Positions 30,517-43,200 of a stretch of DNA of 64,000 bases are shown here, in pieces. Every line of letters begins with the position of its first letter. Position 1 is the first letter of the stretch. The notes under the pieces are model-generated. The model ran no database searches, was not told where the DNA came from, and saw only the letters and a list, made by a program, of their open reading frames with translations. This DNA is from Tetradesmus obliquus (lineage: Eukaryota > Chlorophyta > Chlorophyceae > Sphaeropleales > Scenedesmaceae), in assembly GCA_030272155.1 (NCBI GenBank), contig CP126199.1, positions 1,116,001-1,180,000 of the forward strand. Direction: 5' to 3'. A program made the translations under genes and the position numbers.

Positions 30517-33446
30517 TCAGCAGCAAGCACGCATGCTGAGCAGCAAGGCTGACCTTGGCATTGATTGCCAGGTTTGAGGCAGCCCCTGCTCCACCAGGTG
30601 CTGGCTGGATGGGTCATGTGTCTGGCTTGACGTGTAGCTATCAGTTGCTGCTGCTGAGATGCTCAGGAGTTGCACGCATGGCAAACTGCATGCCAGCCGA
30701 AACAATGGCACCCATGTGCTGCGCTGTGCAGAGCATGGCTTATGTTGCTGGCAAGTGTATTGGCAGCTGTGTTGCATGTGACAGCAGCGCAGCTGCATTT
30801 CGGTGGCCTTGACCAGGGTGTGACCAAAGTTTGACCAAGAGTCATCTCGTCAGGGAGTGAGAGATCCTTGGTCTAGGTTACTTAGCATAGGCTCCTGACG
30901 CATATCAGCAAAGTACCTGCGCATGCAGGAGCCAGGTTCAGCTCAGGCCATTGCTTGCGGTGCGCGCGTATGGCAGCGCACACACCCTTTTTGTGTGCTG
31001 GTAGCTCGCCTGATGGACACAGGCGCAGCTCAGGTTCAGGACAATCCGTTTAGCTTGGGGTTCAGGGTTCGGCGGTTAGGTACATCATTTGTGCTGCTAG
31101 GAGACAGCCTAGGCAGCGACAGAGGTTGCAACTCGCAGCACAATCAGCACCCGCATTGTGGGAACTGGGTGATGCTTGGGGAGAGGCTGCTGCTGCCTGC
31201 ACTTGTGGGTGCGACACATGGACTGCTACCCAGACACACACTTGTGCACGAAAGGCTGCTGCCTGCTGAGCATGAGGTATGGCTGTGACGCCAGACTGGG
31301 CAGCAGTTATGGGGCCTGGGTATAGGGTCCAGATGTAGGCGAGCGGCCATTGCTAGTGCAGGGTACGGCTGGCTACTGCTCGCCATGTACCAACGGTCAT
31401 ATCGAGGGTCGGCTGCGCTGCTGCGGAGTTGTTATTATGACTCTGCCGGCGGCCAGCTATTGTAGTTGCTTGTTTGCCATTAGGTGTGAGGCCTGGCGGT
31501 GCAGGGGCAAGTTGGGGAGGCATGCAAGCTGCCGCAAGGCAGCAAGCGCGCTGCAGATGCCGCCCTCCCGCTGCAGTTGCACACCCTCCCCCTGCCACAG
31601 CCTGCCTGCCTGCCTGCACACGAGAGCCATTCTTACTTACTGCTTGCTGTCCTGCAAAGCATGTGTGCGCAGCGCGGCAGCTTGGCCTGGCAAGGCAACT
31701 GCCGGGCACTTGCTGTGACATGCCAGGGCTGATCTGGGTGCTGTGGGGCGCCTGCACAGCATGTTGAGGGCGTGCCTGGTGCTGTTGACCGTGCGCATGC
31801 TCGCACACCCGCACTGTGCTGAGTGAGGTTGAGTAGTGGATTCGGCGGCAGGGCTGCCAGAGACGCTGCTGTGTGTGCACTGCGTACTGTTACACCTGCA
31901 CACGCACATACAGCAGTGCCTGGTTGGCCTGCCGAAGAGGTGCTGCGTGTTGTTGTGCTAGCCATGTTGCTGCATCATGTGCTTGCACACAGCCGCATGC
32001 TGGCACAGCTTCCATCCGTAGGACTGTGTGGTGCCAGTCCGGTTGCCTCTTTTTGCTGCATTGTCACTTTGGTGAATGGCGGGCGACTGCTGCATGGGAT
32101 ATGGCTGGTTGCGTGCCACCTGCCCTTGCAGCAAGCCTACTCAGCAACTGCTGCACACGGGGGGCATTGAGTTGTGAGTTGCTGACACCATCAGTTCAGT
32201 TAGTAGTTACAAGGGAGCGAGCCTTGATTGTGAGCCCTGCACCAGGGGCTTGGGACAGGTTGGGTCAGGGGGTTATCAGCTGTGGGGTGCCGACGAGCAG
32301 CTCCTGGCGTTGCATGTGGCGTGCTTGCTGTTGTTCTGCCTGGACGTATCTGTTGCGTGTTGAGCTTGTGTTGGCACAGGTTTGTCAGGGGTAGTTGGGT
32401 TAGGTACAGGCTCCAATCATCTCTTTGCCACAGCCAGGTCAGGGGTTATACATATATGTACATGCCTGGGACTGTTCAGGCCACATCCCTGGACGTGCCT
32501 TTGCAGGTTGCGCCAGGAGGTGCTGCTGTGCCCTTTGTGGTGTGGCAGCAGCACAGCTCAGCACGTGCGCTGCTGCTGCTGAGTGGCTGATTATCCCTGG
32601 CGTATTGCGCAGGGCGTTGTTCAGGAGTACACATAGTTGCTATTCTTCTGTGGCATCTGTTGCTGCTGTTAGGCTGCTTTATGATTGCGGCATGAGTGGG
32701 GGGCGTGCGTGCTCTCTCACACTTTCAGGGAGCCCTCCTGTGTGCCCCTCACTCTTGCGTTCTAAGTCGTGAGGCTTGACTGCTGCGGCTTGGACTGTGT
32801 TTATGGTAGGCATGGCTGCCAAAGGAAGCTGTGCATGCTACTGCTGTGGATGCTACTGCTGACAGCTGTGGGCCCTTTTCACGCTATTCGATAGGGTGCC
32901 ATGGTGTGTTTTTGAACGTGTGAGGCTGGTTGTATTGCCTCTCACTCTTCTGGCAGCTGATCAGGCATCACACCTCGCCATGTTTGGTTGGCTGCCCTGA
33001 CGACTGGCAGAGAATTCAATGCGGGTGCAGATGCCAGTGGCAATGTGCTGGCCGCCTATATGGCCACGTACACAGACGCAAATTGTTGATCGACGTGGTA
33101 CCCACTGTTGCCGACACAGCCCAACGGGTTGCTGCGCAGTGTGCAGATGCTTTCAATTGCGCATGCAGTTTTGGCTGGCCTGAGCGTGCGGCCGTCTTGC
33201 TTTTGTGCCTATTCCAGCTTGACGGCCGGCAGTGCGCGCATGCCTGCAGTTTTTGAGAGTATGCCAGTGATCGTCTGAGAAACGCGATGCTGCTGCTGTG
33301 CTGCATCATGTGTCGCTTCCTGCTGTGGGAGAGTCACCAGCAACCAGAAGAAAATCAGATTGGAGGAAGCTGGCAGCTGCGATGAATTGGCTTTTGAGTG
33401 TGCACACCAGCTGCTTTGGGTTGTGGCTGAGGACAGAAGGGTTCTT

Positions 33447-33592
33447 GAAACCCTGGATCCTGTCTATGTGCAGTCGCTGAAACCCTGGACAGCAGGGGGT
33501 TAAAACCCTGGATTCTGCCCTGGTTGCACTCGTGTTGCGCAGCAACAGCTGGGCGGCAGGGGTCATGTGCGTCAGGTTGAAACCTTGGACTT
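33447..33592 (+). repeat. Four scattered copies of GAAACCCTGGA
   Basis: 'gaaaccctggat', 'gaaaccctggac', 'aaaaccctggat' and 'gaaaccttggac' occur within about 145 bp, spaced about 25-75 bp apart. Confidence 0.6.
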
Positions 33593-36211
33593 GCCAGCAC
33601 AGCATTCTTGGTTGCACCCTGCAGTTCAACCATAGTAGGAGAACTGTTGTGTACATGCACGTCTGTTGCCAGGCTGCCAGTATGCTGAAGCAGGCTGTAT
33701 ACGTCAGCAGTTGCTGCCCAGAAGGGAAAGCATTGTAGAGTGTATGCTTCCTGGTTCTCGACCAAGCTTGTCATATTGCACCATCTGAGTGGTGGCGCGT
33801 GGTGCCAGTCAGCGCAGATGATTCGCACGGTGGTTGTACGCTACGAACTGTTACTACAGCACAAATGCGTGCTTGGGCGCTTCCGCGGGCCGAATCAGGC
33901 GCAACTGCATCTCCTGCCAACACCATTGTTTCTCGTGGTGGTGTGGTGGGACGCCTATTTGGCTTGTGCGCGGCGCTGTTTGGCCTCGGTAGGATGTATG
34001 TGTGCGCTTTTCCCAACGTTTGCGGTGGTGTTTCGGTTGTTGCTTGTTGTTTGGTTGCAGATGCTGTGGTGCTGTCCGTTGCAGTGGGTGCAAAGTTGCA
34101 GACCCTTCGCAACTGTTGCACGCCAGCTTTCTAGGGCTTCAGCTGCTTTCGAGTGCGCAGAGCGTCACTCACGTGCTGTTGTTGGTTGCTTGTACTGTTT
34201 CGTTCTTGTTGTGGTTGTGGTTTGCATGCCAGGTTGTTGCAACCTGCACGGTATAACAGGCAGCAGTAGTACTGTTTGGCGACAGCTTGTACGTTTGGGC
34301 GGTGAGACATGCACTCTTGTCGAGTCCCTGCATCTGCATGTGCACACTCGTCTGTGTATACAACTGTACCTGTGATTGCACCCAGCAGCAACAGGGACTG
34401 TGTCGTGGCCTCTTATGCATCTCAGATTCGACCGATTTGTGTTGTGGATGAAGCTAGGAAGTGGCAGGACGCAATGCGTGCCTGCCACGGCATTTCATTT
34501 CCTTGTGCTGTGCTGTGTGCAGCGCTGCATGCCTTTGCATCAGCTCCTGCGTGCCGAGGCAGCGGCAGCTGCGGTGCCCCAGTTGCGCTGCGCGAGGGAC
34601 TTGTCTCATGCGCGCGCACTATGCACCCAAATTTGGCAGCATGTGTTTGTTCCGACACATGCCGCTGATTGCGAGCTTTTGCATGCCTGCACGAGCAGCA
34701 GAATCTTGCCTTTGTGTGCTGCATGCTTCATTGCTACCCGTCTGTCATGGCTTCCTTACTATCCACATCAGAGCACTGGAATCAAAAGCAGCCTGTGGTT
34801 TGCGGCTGTGGGCGGTATGTGGGGCCGCCCGATACATCGATGAATTATACTGTTACAAATTGTGCAGAAGCATGTGCATATGCAGTTGTTTGTTGCAACA
34901 GTTTCAGCTGTGTCAATTCCAAGGTGCTTTCTTGAAAGCCCGAGACCATTGCAGCATGCCTGCTGAGCATTTTTGTGTATTACTTACGGTTTGTGTATTA
35001 CTTACGGCAGCCGCTGCATGCGCTGCAAAGAGTGGCACTTCAGGCCAGGTGTAACTATTGCAAGTGCTTCGCTGAACCCTAAACCCTTTCGCAGCCGGCG
35101 ACTGACCTCAGCGTACCTGGCCCACAGGATTTACAAGCTAGCAAATGCACGAGGATCGTGAGTACCTGACAACAGCATGCTGGGCAAACAACTTGCTTGA
35201 AGCTGCAAGAGTGCTGCTGGTCAGGTGCTGCCCGCCGTCCCCGGCAACTAGGCTGGCTCACACAAAGAGGAGCTGCATGCAGTCCAGCCATAGGCTGACC
35301 TGTGGCAGTCACAGACCCACGCAGCAATGTAAACTTTACATACGGATGGCATCCGATGGCCCAGTGGGCTGCATGGCCCTTGCAATTGCATCCGATGCAT
35401 CTGCTGCAACGCGTTGCAACGCGGCAAACTCGCCCACAGCTCCGCCTTTGCCGCCACTGCTCACCGCGGGGCAGATGCGATGCAGCTTAGGGCGATGCGG
35501 CACAGCAGCAAGGCGGTGGTATGCAGACTGCACCATGCGCTACCTGCAGCCCTCAAAAGAGCAGGGCTCAGGCAAGAGTAGAGAGCTGTGACTCAACAAA
35601 GCAGAGCGGTCGCTCCGCCATCATTCACATGTTGAGTGGTTACACCATGGGGACACCGCCCGTTTCCTCCTGAGCCAACAACAGCCTCGGCCGAGTCATT
35701 CAAGCAACGGGGCCAACATTGAAGAGCATGTGTATAGGCATGTTGGTACGTACCAACATGTGCAGCATCAACAAGGCATTTGAGATACAAAATACGATAT
35801 GGGTGACACCACCCGGCAGGCACGCAACGGTTGCAACATGAATAGGACCCCCTCTAGCAGCGCTAAGCTTGCAGCGCTAGCAAGCATCTCGGCTTGCATT
35901 TGCAGCAGCCGCTCGCGGGCTGAAGGGCTGACACAAGTCAGACCCACCAACAGACAACTAAGCCAACATTGGCTGAAGGCACGCCTTTGCAATGCAGCAC
36001 AGCGGGTGCAGCAAAGCAGCAACACGATTAGCAGGTGGCCAGCGGTCCAGCGTTAGGACACAGGCGTTCACCGCTTATATAACCTGGGCTACTCCACTCC
36101 ATACCCCGCCACAGGCTGGCTGCAGCAGCTTCTGATTAGCCTGCTGCTGCTCCACGGAACTGTCCAGCAAGTGCAGTACATCAATGTGTGTCACGCGCTG
36201 CCACAAGGCTG

Positions 36212-38736
36212 CTAAGACAGGCTCTCGCCAGGAGGCAGCAGGTACCAGTTGAGGCGGTTGATGTAGCCCTGCACATGCACATGCACAGCAATTGCGCCTA
36301 AGCTCAGTGATAAGATACGTATTTAGTGTGCACATCACAGAACGGATGCAGGAATGCATTGGTGAAATTGTTTGCATTCCATTACAGTGGCAGCAGGCGC
36401 TGCTTGGCACGTGCCACTTCAGTGAAATGAGCCTGTCATTTGGTCGAAAACGGGCTGTGTTCCCGTCCTTAAGACAAAAATAAAGACACAATAATAAAAA
36501 CCACAGCAGCATTGGTGGGCGTGCATTTGCAGATGCATAGGGAGTGTACACGATCTTGCCACTGCAAGGCTCAAAGATGCTGCGCAGCAGCATGGCTGTA
36601 ATACAGCTGTTGTATAGGCATTGGTGGGCCACTGCACCGCATTGCTGCACATGCTGCTGCCTGCAATGTGGTCACCTGGCAGGCACCATGGATACAAGCA
36701 GGCTTCCACACACACAGCAGCAGCAGCACCCACCTTGCAGGCGTAGATGTCTTTCTGGGTGATCTCTGCTGAGCTGCCTGCTCCCTGCACTTTGATGTTG
36801 CCGCCATCACCACCCTGCAGCAGGCAGCACGCCACGCGGCACACCATACAGTTCAATACAATTCATTTCAAATCAATTAAATTCAATTCACACAATACAA
36901 TACAATACATTGCATCTCAGGATTAAAACCTGCCTCAGGCACCAGCCCAGGGAGCCGCTACTCCGCTCATGAGGGTGGTAAAAGTTGTACCCAGTCTTCC
37001 TTTGTTGGTTGGTGTTCATTTCATGGTGGGTGTGACACATGCCGATGCACACCACATGAGCCATCATGGTTACGACACGTGGATGCAACACATGCGGATG
37101 CTTGTAGAATGCAGAGCAGCAGCGACATCCCACACTGCGGTACAGACATGCTGTGAAGGGCTGTTCCCCCAAGACAACCAACCAACTGAACATTAGGATC
37201 GAAAGAGATGGGCATTGACACTGCTAGCTGTGCAGCAACACCAGCAACACCAGCAACACCATCAACAGCAGCTTGCAGCAGCGCGCACCTCCACCACTTC
37301 CAGCGTTGCACCGTCCTTGAAGGTCTGCAGCTGCGTGCCCGGCAGCAGGAAGGGAGTTGTCCACGCCTCATATCCGGGCACAGGCCTGACGGCAGCAGCA
37401 GGAGCAGCAGCAGCGGCAGCAGCAACAGCAGCGCGGCAGCGGCAGCGGCGGCGGCGGCGGCAGCAGCAGCAGCGGCCAGTCTGTGTGTGTTGCTTGCTTT
37501 GGCCAGGTCCGATCACAACGTAGCAGAGGACATGCAGCATGTGCTGCAGGGTTTTGCCCTTACTTGGCGATATCAGACAGCAAAAGCGGTGCTCACATGA
37601 CAGCGTAGTAGGCCATGATGTTTCCCAGGTTGCCCTTATGATGATGTAGCAGAGGCGTGCAGCGTGTGCTGCAAGGCTTTGCCCTCTTGACGACAACCGA
37701 CAGCAAAAGCAGCACTCACTTGACGGTGTGGTAGGAATGATCTCTGCAAGCTTGCCCGTAACCGTAGCAGGCTACATGCAGTATGTGCTGCACGGTCTTG
37801 CCTTCAGATGACGACTCAGACAGCAAAAGCAATACTTACTTGACGGCGTGGTAGGCCATGATGTTTGCCAGCTTGCCCCTAACGCCATCGTCACTCAAGA
37901 TGCGATCCTTGCCGCCTGCAGCAGCGACATCAAAAAGCACTCATCAAAACTGCCGGCAATGCTGCTAGCCACGCATTGCCAAAAGACACTTGCAATGCTC
38001 AATGCTCAGCGCACAGCTGCGGGTAAATTGTCCTGCAGGAAATGCATTTCGCAGATCACGAGAGCGCCTTCGCAGCAGCCTGCATGGCACGCAGCGCATT
38101 GCCTGGCACCATCAACAGTAAGTGCAAAAGCAGCGCACAGGCTGCCATAGTCGCTAGCTGCTGATGCTCTCTCGTTGCAAGTCCATGCAACCCACCAAGC
38201 TTGTCAAACAGGCTGTTCATTGCATTGTTATCGGGTGCCATCAGCGTAGCAGCAAAGCCGGGTGCAGTCAGCGGCCCTAGCCTGTCCCCTGTGGTCTTGT
38301 TCATGGCCCACCAGAACTCAGTCAGGCCCGCAGCCTCTGCTGCTGCTGCTGCCAGGCTGCTACAGCAGGGGCAGCGCCCGCAGGAGATCTGGCAGTAGCC
38401 TGTGCGAAACAATTTGAAATGTGTTGCAGCAGCGCAGCGTGCAGCAGGAAGGGCAAAACAGCAGAGCAGAGCAGGGCAGGGCAGGTTGTGTACGACACTG
38501 GGGATGAGGATCTGCAGCTTGCTCGGCTTCAGGAACCCTTAAATGAACTGCAGTACTGGCTTGACCTGGTGTGTTGCAACGCTTCAAAACACCTTGACGC
38601 AGCATATTGATTATATATAACCAAGATATAACAGTTATCTCCTGGCCTGGCGCGGCCGCACCTTCTGGCACCTCCTTGATGCTGTCCATGATGAACTTCT
38701 GGGCGCAGTTGCCAAACGTGTACTGCTGCCTGGGAA

Positions 38737-38783
<47 letters not shown>

Positions 38784-39527
38784 GCAGCGGCATCAGCAGG
38801 CGCAGTTCTACTTCCGAGTCAGCATGCGATTTTGTCTGAGCTGCTGGGCATTTTGCAGAGGAGTACCTATCATGGCACGCGAGCTTCTACAAAGCAATTA
38901 TCTGAGCTGCTAGGAACTTGATACCTGAGCTGCTGACTGGAGATCTGTTCGAGCTGCTGGGCATATGTAATAGAATGAGAGGGGATAGTTACATGTGGGT
39001 CCTGGCACCATCTTAGATGGTATGAGCCACAACAGGTTGAACACATGGTCTGACAACAGAAAATAGAGTGATGTACTGTGCGTGCCACTCACCAGCAGGT
39101 GTAGTCCACCACACTGATGAAGCTCACGCGCACGTCAACGTCTGTGCAGGTGCAGGGCAGCGGGTTGTCTTTGCCGGCGATCATGCCCACCTGCTGGGCT
39201 GCTGCTGGGCGGCACAGCAGCAGCGCTGCACGCACACAAACCGCAAGCAAACACACATGGCAGGTTCAAGCAAACTTGGCTTGAAGCTTTCAGCTGAAGG
39301 CAATGTGGCACCTGTTGGCTAAGTAGCCCAGCTAGCGCTACGGCAGATGCACGATGGAAATCACGTGCGAGATGCAACGAAGATGAAGCTTCAGCGCAGC
39401 AGCTGCCTGCAACTGCAATTGCAAGCTGCCAGTGATGGCTGGTAGATGGATGCGCACCTGCCGCCACCAGCACCAGGCCAACCCAAGATGCTGTCACCAT
39501 GCGTAGCTGTGGCTGCTGCAATGCCAT
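36212..39527 (-). CDS. Secreted Cys-rich fasciclin (FAS1) domain protein
   Basis: Eight exons close in phase to 261 aa: 39458-39527, 39093-39225, 38662-38729, 38196-38399, 37840-37915, 37289-37385, 36734-36814, 36212-36268. The start MALQQPQLRMVTASW leads into a hydrophobic signal peptide split by intron 1. A Cys-rich segment follows (NPLPCTCTDVDVR, DYTCWQQYTFGNC, GYCQISCGRCPCC), resembling the ShK-like cysteine pattern common in algal secreted proteins. The FAS1 fold then shows FAATLMAPDNNAMNSLF (H1-like box), GKLANIMAYHAVKG (YHVV-like box H2), a loop rich in Thr and Pro, and GYINRLNWYLLPP at the end. FAS1 proteins act in cell adhesion or extracellular matrix; a wall or matrix role is likely here. 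The intron after exon 37840-37915 carries tandem echoes of that exon's end. Confidence 0.85.
36425..36467 (-). repeat. Interspersed repeat, inverted copy
   Basis: The reverse complement reads 'gggaacacagcccgttttcg' then 'aatgacaggctcatt', matching 52901-52945. Confidence 0.65.
36890..37016 (-). mobile_element. SINE-like element, copy B
   Basis: Reverse complement of this segment aligns along its length with 18222-18345, including 'ctcatgagcgg.gtagcggct', the B-box-like 'aggttttaatcctg' and the (TATTG)n tail. It lies in the intron between fasciclin exons 36734-36814 and 37289-37385. Confidence 0.55.
37505..37885 (-). repeat. Exon echo x3 in fasciclin gene
   Basis: A unit of about 125 bp with 'cgtggtaggccatgatgtt' (exon end and donor on the minus strand) and 'catgcagtatgtgctgc' occurs three times. 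The copy at about 37838-37885 belongs to the true exon; those near 37590-37640 and 37712-37755 are decoys. Confidence 0.85.
38739..38783. repeat. (CAG)14 run before a fasciclin acceptor
   Basis: CAG run on +, CTG on the coding strand, lying about 10 bp before the acceptor of exon 38662-38729. Confidence 0.9.
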
Positions 39528-40212
39528 AATTGCGCTAACGTGTATTGAACACGCTATGCTTGAGCCAGTGGCTACGCGTTCGACGCCACCCGCTCTGATC
39601 AACCTGCAGCAGCAGCTGCTGGTTCCAGCTGCTCGGTTTGCGGTGTTGCCAACTAAAGAACTGTCGGACGCGTATGAGTTGACGCCAACCAATCAATACT
39701 GATGGAGTAAGTGATGCAGCAACCTCCTGTCCGACAAGGACTTCGCGCTGGACTATTCTATGCACGAGGCGCAACGAGGTACCAGCAAGATACCTTTGGC
39801 TTTTGATCAGCATGTAAGCGCGTGATACGTCTCCTAAAGCGGCCCTAGTGACTTCCTGGCGCTGCTTGTTACATTGGACGACTTCATCGGCAGCAGTTGG
39901 CCAACCGCCAGACGGACACGAGCAGTGCTCGTCAAGTCCTTGTTGAGCAGGTGCATGCCACCACACCCAATCCGCAGTAAAGCAGCAATTGTCGGCTTCA
40001 TTGATGCCACGTTCAGAAGGCCTGACGAGGTATGATGTCAAGCTGCTGCTCACAAATTGGCACCGGCAGCGCTCAGCAAGCTGCACGGTAAGGTTGATGA
40101 GGAAGCTGCAACACCAACCACCAAGCGCACTCCTCACAATTTCGCAACTTCTGAACGAGCCGATGTCAAGTAAGGGATTCTGGCACCCACATCACCATTG
40201 CAAGCACACAAG
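39528..40212. other. Intergenic: upstream of fasciclin gene, downstream of oxygenase gene
   Basis: A 200-codon open frame on the minus strand (39535-40137) and shorter + frames exist, but none is recognisable and none joins to neighbours by good splice sites. Confidence 0.4.
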
Positions 40213-43200
40213 CTATGCTACGGTCGCTGCTGTTCCTTGCGCTTTCCTGTTCACATCATAGCCTACATGCGTCTGCGCATACATCGCCAGCAGGTGCTCC
40301 CCTGCTGTTGTTGGTGGGTAAGCTGCGGGCCGCTCCTCAGTAACGCAGCACGGCAGGCACTCCACCTTTGCTGTGAAGTTGGGTTCGAAGAAAAAGGGAA
40401 TGGAGTAGCGCTCCTGGCCGGTGGTGTTGATCACACGGTGAAGGGTCGATTTGAAAATGCCGTTCGACCACCTGCAAAGCAGCATCCAGACTTGTTTGAA
40501 AACTTTGTGAGCCGTGGCAGTGACGACCAAGCATTTGAAATTGCTTTGGATGTGGCTGCATCTGCCTTGCTCAACGCCAGCAACAGTCTAAAAGTTTTTT
40601 TGCCGCTGGACTTCAAAACACCACAGGCCCAGCTGGCCAACAACATTCACCCCAGGTAGGCAACATCGGCATTGTTTGAAGTATTGCAGTAGCAAATGCA
40701 GAGCAGATGTATCACAGTTCTACCATGCGGCCACGGCCAGTCGCACCTTTCCAGCATGTCTCCTAAGTTGACTATGAAGGCCCCCGGCAGCGGCTGCACA
40801 TCCTGCCAGCTGCCGTTCAGGTGCACCTGCAACGTGCAGGCAGCAACCACATGCAACAGCGCTGTGGCAACACCATCAGCAGGTCAACAAGCCCAGCTGG
40901 CACATGCTGGCAACGTAACAGCAATGCCGATACCAATGCCAACACCAAAGTATAGGACGGACCTACCTAAGGCACAAGCCCAGCGAGCCGATCTACCGCT
41001 CATGAGGGTTGATCAGGTACCCAGTTCCTCCTTCATTGCTTGCAGTGGGTGTAGAGAGCTGCAGCAACCCAGCTGCTGTTGCAGCCCCAGCACCTGTTCA
41101 TGTTTGCACAGTCAACCCGCACTGCACTGCTACTGCTGCTGCTGCTGCTACCTGAAGGCCCGGCACCTCGTCACTGCTGCCGCTGCTGCTGCTGCTGCCC
41201 ACCTGCAGCCCCCGCACCTCATCACTGCTGCCGCTGCTGCTGCTGCTGCTGCTGCTGCGTCCCACCTGTAGCCCCGGCACCTCGTCAGTGGCCAGCAGCG
41301 TGAGCATGCCGTAGTCGCTGTGCGCGCCAGCACCAAACACGCCCTCGCCCGGTGACGACACCTGCGGTGCCAGCAGCAGCAGCAGCAGCAGTGACAGAGT
41401 TATTTATGCACCAGATCCAAGCCTCCCCACCAACGTGTGCTGCATCCACGGCCACTACCACACGCTTCGGTGCAGAACAAAAACAAACCTGGTATATGCC
41501 TCATGCCAACACCTGAGCAGCCTGTGCTGCCGACCTGCGGCAGACAGCGCCACTGCTGCTGCTGCCTGTTGCCGTCAAACACAGCCGCACCAGCAGCGCC
41601 TCACACCCTCCACCTCCTCACCTCAGCTGTGTAAGGCAGCGGCCGCAGCGCCACCATGGGGCGTGTATAGTAGGGCGCAAAGTAGTCTCCAGGCAGGCCC
41701 AAAGACAGTGCCATGCCTCATGCAACACCCAGCAGCCTGCACTGCCAGTCTGTCAGTCAACGCGCCACTGCTGCTGCCTATTGCGGCCAAACGCAGCAGC
41801 AGCAGCAGCAGCAGCGCCTCACACCCCCCACCTCCTCACCTCAGCTGTGTAATGCAGCGGCCGCAGCGCCACCATGGGGTGAGTGAAGTAGGGTGCAAAG
41901 TAGCCCCCAGGCAGGCCCAGAGACAGCGCCAGCAGCCGCAGCAGGCGCATTCCTAGGCCTGTCGCTGCATCACAGTAGGCGGTCACTGTCTGGCGAAAGC
42001 CTGGCAGTAGCTGCTCCGGAGGCCTACGATTGTCACGTACATGTTACAAACATGGAGCAATTGGTACACAATGACATGCGTTATGCCTGAATGGTGCCTG
42101 CCTGGCGGAAGCCTGGCAGCAGCTGCTCTGGAGGCCTGCAATGGTGACATACAATGTTACACAGCGGATCAGCCCAGCAGTTACACAGCATCTAGTAAGG
42201 TTGCGCACTGCTATGGAATGAGGCCACACAAAGCCAGCACGCCTGGCAGCAGCTGCTCCACAGGCCTGCAATTACGGTAAGCAGCCGCACAGCAGATGAG
42301 TTGCGCACCGCCTACGAAGGCTTGCACTCGCACTGCGCAGCAGCACAGCAGATGAGTTACGCACCGCCTGATTGGGTGGAGCGCAACTCGAGATACTCCC
42401 AAACCCCAAAAGTCACGCGTGGGCCGTTCCTTATGCAATACCGTACTTTGCATGGCGGCTGCAAAAGGCCAGCAAGGACACGCTCAACTTGAAGGGCAAC
42501 ACAGCAGCAGGTATGAAGCAAGGACATGCAGATGGCCTGAACGTCCTGCTGTGCCCAGTATACATTTAGCACAGTCTGCTCACACAGCGCTCACCACTGG
42601 TTGGGCCCATGCAGTGGCAGCTGCCCTTCCTCGCTGTCTGCTGGCACCTCCCTGCACCAGCACACAACCAGCACACAACAACTGTCACCATACACTGCTG
42701 CCAGCACCAACAGACACCAGCCCAGGATGCAGTGATGTGCAAGCAGCAGTGCACCTAGCAGGTCCTGGGCAGTGTTGGATGGCCTGATTTGTCTGGCTGA
42801 CGTTGTGCCGCGGCAGTGCAGTGACAAACTGCGGCTTGCCTTGCAAGCACATTACCGGTGCATATGCATGGTGTGCACCTGCCAAAGTAGAAGCCCTCCT
42901 TGGTATCTCCCCGTGTCTGCTTTGCTGGGTCTAGCGTCTCCTCTGCGTACGGCGTGTCTGCAGCGCAGCGGCAGCAGTTGCATGGCAGGCCAGCTCAACC
43001 GCACACCGGCTCTGCCTGACACCAGGGGCACTGGCCAATAATTGCTGCAGCTGCTATAGGGGCAGTACAAAGCAGTCTCCAGTTGGTATATCAGCTCAGC
43101 TTTCAGCTATGCTCTTGCTGCAGTTGCTGCTATTGCTGCTGCTGCTGCTGGGTGGTCAGGCAGGAGAAGGCCAGCAGCTGCACACCACCCTGCCAGCTGA

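Larger units (their letters stand above)
27529..36211. other. 8.7-kb gene-poor region, G/T-rich on + up to about 35.1 kb
   Basis: No frame here matches a known family or has neighbouring frames with compatible splice sites, although several non-homologous frames of 100-210 codons occur (for example 33740-34375 and 34461-35054). From about 27.5 to 35.1 kb the + strand is rich in G and T, the same skew seen in introns and UTRs of rightward genes in this window. From 35.1 kb the skew flips to A/C, as in leftward genes. A rightward non-coding transcript is possible. Confidence 0.4.

Noticed and set aside
33740-34375. 211-codon + frame, Val/Leu/Cys-rich
   Set aside because: Typical of G/T-rich non-coding DNA here; no family, no partner exons.
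35075-35095. Telomere-like 'ccctaaaccc'
   Set aside because: Only one and a half units; similar short pieces at 19940 are also isolated.
39535-40137. 200-codon minus-strand frame between the fasciclin and oxygenase genes
   Set aside because: No recognised domain and no convincing splice partners; overlapping + frames look equally protein-like.
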